Source: Bradyrhizobium lablabi (GTDB lineage Bacteria > Pseudomonadota > Alphaproteobacteria > Rhizobiales > Xanthobacteraceae). Taken from it: a stretch of 64,000 bases of DNA. The stretch's first letter is position 1; each line of letters starts with the position of its first letter. The notes under the pieces are model-generated. The model was not told the origin of the DNA and searched no databases. It saw only the letters and a program-made list of their open reading frames with translations. The DNA is taken from assembly GCF_018129385.1 (NCBI RefSeq), contig NZ_JAFCLN010000002.1, positions 310,001 to 374,000 of the forward strand, written 5' to 3'. Positions 61,443 through 64,000 of this stretch are shown here, piece after piece. Made by a program: the position numbers and the translations under genes.

Positions 61443-62380
61443 CAGGCTTCATTCCCGCGCTTGGAGATGTCACGCAGGATGAAGATCGCTGCGACCGCCA
61501 GGATCGGCACCATGAAGAGTGAAACGCTGGCGCCGAGCGGGATGTCGCTGCCCTCGATGCCGACGCGGAACGCCCAGGTGGCGAAGATGTGGGTGTGGTC
61601 GAGCGGGCCGCCTGCGGTCAGGATGCGCACGATGTCGAAATTGGCAAAGGTGACGATCAGCGAGAACAGCGTCGTGATCGCGATGATGTTGCGCATCATC
61701 GGCAACGTCACGTACCAGATGCGCTGCCACCAGTTGGCGCCGTCGATGGCGGCGGCTTCATAGAGCTGATCCGGCACGGATTTCAGCGCGGCCAGATACA
61801 TGATCATGAAGAACGGCGCGCCGACCCAGATATTGACGAGGATCACCGAGAAGCGCGCCCAATATGGGTCGCCAGTCCACGGGATCGGTCCGATGCCGAA
61901 GAACGAAAGGGTGTAGTTGAAGGCGCTGTAGGAGGGGTCGAACAACCACAGCCAGGCCAGCGTGCTCATCGCCGGCGGGATGACCCACGGCACCAGCAGC
62001 ATGCCGCGCCACTTGCGCTGGCCCTTCGCCGGTATGTTGTGAACGAAATGCGCGACGATGAAACCGATCACCGCCTTGAAGATAACGGCCGTGATCGCGA
62101 AGATGCAGGACTGCTTGACGACCAGCCAAAATGTTTCGCGCTTGAACAGGAATTCGAAATTCCCGGTTCCGACAAAGCGCGCCATCGACTTGTTCAGCGT
62201 CGCAAGATGGACCGCGTAGAAGGCCGGATAGATGACGAGCGTCGCTATCAGCAGGATCAGCGGCAGGGCCATCAGGAACGCGATGGTCGATTTCCGGCCC
62301 AGCACATTGCGCAGGCCCGAGCGTTTTTGCGCCGTCCGCGCGGCGGCCGTGCTGCTCGGCTGCAAGGCGACGTCAGCCAT
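61442..62380 (-). CDS. ABC sugar transporter permease (MalF/UgpA-like)
   Basis: The 312-aa protein has six helices and the EAA loop QLYEAAAIDGANWWQRIWYV with TLPMMRNIIAITTLFSLIVT. It pairs with the MalG-like permease. It follows the binding-protein gene by 108 bp, a gap that could hold an mRNA processing hairpin, but I see no strong one. Confidence 0.95.
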   Translation of the reverse strand: MADVALQPSSTAAARTAQKRSGLRNVLGRKSTIAFLMALPLILLIATLVIYPAFYAVHLATLNKSMARFVGTGNFEFLFKRETFWLVVKQSCIFAITAVIFKAVIGFIVAHFVHNIPAKGQRKWRGMLLVPWVIPPAMSTLAWLWLFDPSYSAFNYTLSFFGIGPIPWTGDPYWARFSVILVNIWVGAPFFMIMYLAALKSVPDQLYEAAAIDGANWWQRIWYVTLPMMRNIIAITTLFSLIVTFANFDIVRILTAGGPLDHTHIFATWAFRVGIEGSDIPLGASVSLFMVPILAVAAIFILRDISKRGNEA

Positions 62381-62488
62381 GGTGCGTCTTCCCCGTCAGT
62401 TTTCGTCCCGGACGAGGCAGGCTCGCAAGCCTGCCTGACATGAGGCAGCGGCGGCCCGCGATGCGACGGGCCGCCCCGAACTGCCGCG

Positions 62489-63829
62489 TCAGCTCCGCAT
62501 GAAGCCTTCGCACTCGCCTTCGGCCCAGGCGAGCGTCTTTTCCATCGCTTCGCCCTGGGCGTAACGCAGGCACATCTTGGTCATCGTGGCCTGCGTGTAG
62601 ATCTGCTGGGCGATCTTGGGCGGCGCCGGCGCCGCGGCGATCGAAAGCGTCTGATGGTTGTGCGGATTCGGGTAATGGTAGAGCGTGCCCTTCGGCGGCC
62701 CTTCCTCCTGCCAGACCTTCAGCGTGGTGAGATTCGCGTAGCCGGGCAGGTCGTAGCCACCGCTCGCCACGCACATCTTCTCGATCGCCTCCGGCGTGGA
62801 CAGCGCGCGCAGCACGCTCTTGGCGGCCGGCTTGTTCTTGGAGAACGACCAGGTGGCCCAGAAGTAGGACAGATACGGTGCGTAGCGCCCTTTCGGACCG
62901 ACCGGGAAGCCATGAGTCCAGCACTGCTCGGCAACCTGCGGTGCGTCACGCTTGGCGACGGCCCAGGCACTCGGCGGGTTCATGATCATGGCGCCCTTGC
63001 CGGAGACCAGCCACTTGTTGTTGGAAGCGTCGTCCCAGGCCCCGACATCCGGCGGCAGGAATGAGATCAGCTTCTTGTAGAACTCCAGCGACTGGCGCAC
63101 GGCATCGGTCTTGACCGTAAGGTTACCCTTCTCATCGACAAGGGCCGCACCGTGGGCCTGGAAAAACGCGCCGGCGGAGTCGACGTTGTCGCTGGTCTCG
63201 CCGAGACCGATGCCGAAGGGAACGCCGGCCTTCTGGCAGGCCTCCGCGGCCTTCAGGAAGGTTTCGAGGTTCCAACTGTCGGCCTTGGGCGCCTGGCCGG
63301 CGGGATAGAGCGCCTGCACATCGATGCCGGCATGCTTCTTCATGAGGTCGATGCGCGAGCAGGGGCCCTTGATCTGGCTGCCGACGCTCGCGGGCACCGC
63401 GAGCCAATTGCCCTTGGACTGTCCGAGATACTTCACGGTGCCGTTGACTTCACCGTTCTGCTTGATGAGATCGCCCATCACGTCGTTCATGGGCTCGAGC
63501 AGCTCGGCCTGCGCATGCGGCCACCAGGTCGGCATCGCGAGGATGTCGTGACCCGACTTGGCCTGCGCTTCGGCGGCGATGGTGAGCAGATTCTTGTTGC
63601 CCTGGCTCGGGATGTAGTCGATCTGAACCTCGACCTTTTCCTTCTCCGCCCAGGCATTGACGATATCGGTGGAAGCCTTGTTGGCGCCGGGAACCCAGTG
63701 GTCCCAGAAGCCGATCGAGAGCTTGCCGGCGGCGTGGGCGCCGCGGACATAGGGCGCCGTGATCATCGCGGCCGAGGTCAGCGCAGTAGCAGCAACAAAT
63801 TGTCGGCGAGAAAGCTTTTTCCGAGACAT
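62489..63829 (-). CDS. Extracellular solute-binding protein, family 1, with Tat-type signal
   Basis: The 446-aa protein begins KKLSRRQFVAATALTSAA, a twin-arginine (SRRQFV) signal, with cleavage near AHAAG. GKLSIGFWDHWVPGANKAST and QIDYIPSQGNKNLLTIAAEA match family 1 sugar-binding proteins. It is the first gene of the operon and sets substrate specificity, which cannot be read from the sequence. GAGGAAAC precedes the ATG. Upstream 63830-64000 is AT-rich and presumably holds the promoter. Confidence 0.93.
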   Translation of the reverse strand: MSRKKLSRRQFVAATALTSAAMITAPYVRGAHAAGKLSIGFWDHWVPGANKASTDIVNAWAEKEKVEVQIDYIPSQGNKNLLTIAAEAQAKSGHDILAMPTWWPHAQAELLEPMNDVMGDLIKQNGEVNGTVKYLGQSKGNWLAVPASVGSQIKGPCSRIDLMKKHAGIDVQALYPAGQAPKADSWNLETFLKAAEACQKAGVPFGIGLGETSDNVDSAGAFFQAHGAALVDEKGNLTVKTDAVRQSLEFYKKLISFLPPDVGAWDDASNNKWLVSGKGAMIMNPPSAWAVAKRDAPQVAEQCWTHGFPVGPKGRYAPYLSYFWATWSFSKNKPAAKSVLRALSTPEAIEKMCVASGGYDLPGYANLTTLKVWQEEGPPKGTLYHYPNPHNHQTLSIAAAPAPPKIAQQIYTQATMTKMCLRYAQGEAMEKTLAWAEGECEGFMRS

Positions 63830-64000
63830 GGGGTTTCCTCTTTGTTGAGCCAGGTTTTTGATTGTTTTTTATTTGCTCCGTCCTGCTTCACACCGGATCG
63901 GACGGTGTGGCGGCGGATTTTTCTTGAGCAGGATCAGAGCAGAATTGTTTGCGTCTGTCGAGAAAACAGGTTGGGCAATCTCATTGAACTAACGTTGCGT

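Noticed and set aside
1..64000. CRISPR arrays, rRNA genes, transposase-bearing insertion sequences
   Set aside because: Scanned for regularly spaced repeats, rRNA-like segments and DDE-type transposases; none seen in the window.

Overview
The window looks like a chromosomal segment of a Bradyrhizobium-type alphaproteobacterium (Nitrobacteraceae). It is GC-rich. It carries ndvB/ndvC-like beta-glucan synthesis genes, a rhizobial phosphatidylcholine synthase, nasST-type nitrate sensing, an IalB-family protein, and several copies of palindromic intergenic repeats familiar from Bradyrhizobium and Rhodopseudomonas genomes. The genus call rests on family recognition, not on a database search.

Layout. 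(1) 1-6387: the right end of an integrated element. It has a truncated phage terminase large subunit, two phage-type genes of unknown function, a small basic protein, and a compact three-gene type II restriction-modification operon of the XamI family. It stops next to the 3' end of a tRNA-Lys gene (6388-6463). (2) 6650-13301: beta-glucan locus, with an NdvB-like GH17-GT2 synthase and an NdvC-like GH17 membrane protein flanking two small exported proteins. (3) 13409-28355: housekeeping core with an SPOR-like envelope protein, glmU, glmS, a DUF502 membrane protein, recG, sdhE and mfd. It is interrupted by a small PLAT-like cassette (16377-17521) and an ArsR-SRPBCC-MAPEG cassette (20742-22121). 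(4) 28410-40114: PRC-barrel protein, degenerate GGDEF protein, atypical adenylate-forming enzyme, YejA-like binding protein, IalB, HspQ, AEC transporter, UbiH-like monooxygenase, Pcs, TerC and a quinone oxidoreductase. (5) 40163-41708: tRNA-Arg, an argD-type aminotransferase and, upstream of it, a 29-codon arginine-rich leader ORF followed by a 13-bp hairpin. (6) 41721-49680: SUKH-like gene, rimO, then nasT-nasS, a sigma-54-type promoter, nirA and a partner Fe-S/FAD/NADPH reductase. (7) 49912-56784: small proteins, the pxpBCA 5-oxoprolinase operon, an RraA-like protein, a cupin and exported proteins. (8) 56904-63829: a six-gene operon encoding a family-1 sugar-type ABC importer, a 2-hydroxyacid dehydrogenase and an amidase.

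Most striking signals. The XamI-type operon has two copies of GTCGAC, the expected recognition sequence of its own enzymes, tandemly placed between the -35 and -10 of its apparently leaderless controller gene. The argD-type gene has a candidate arginine attenuator whose Arg codons are nearly all read by the tRNA-Arg(ACG) encoded 29 bp downstream of argD on the same strand. The nitrate module combines NasST, a near-consensus sigma-54 promoter with a roughly 170-nt leader, and an unusual flavodoxin-less reductase with an RnfB-like Fe-S domain.
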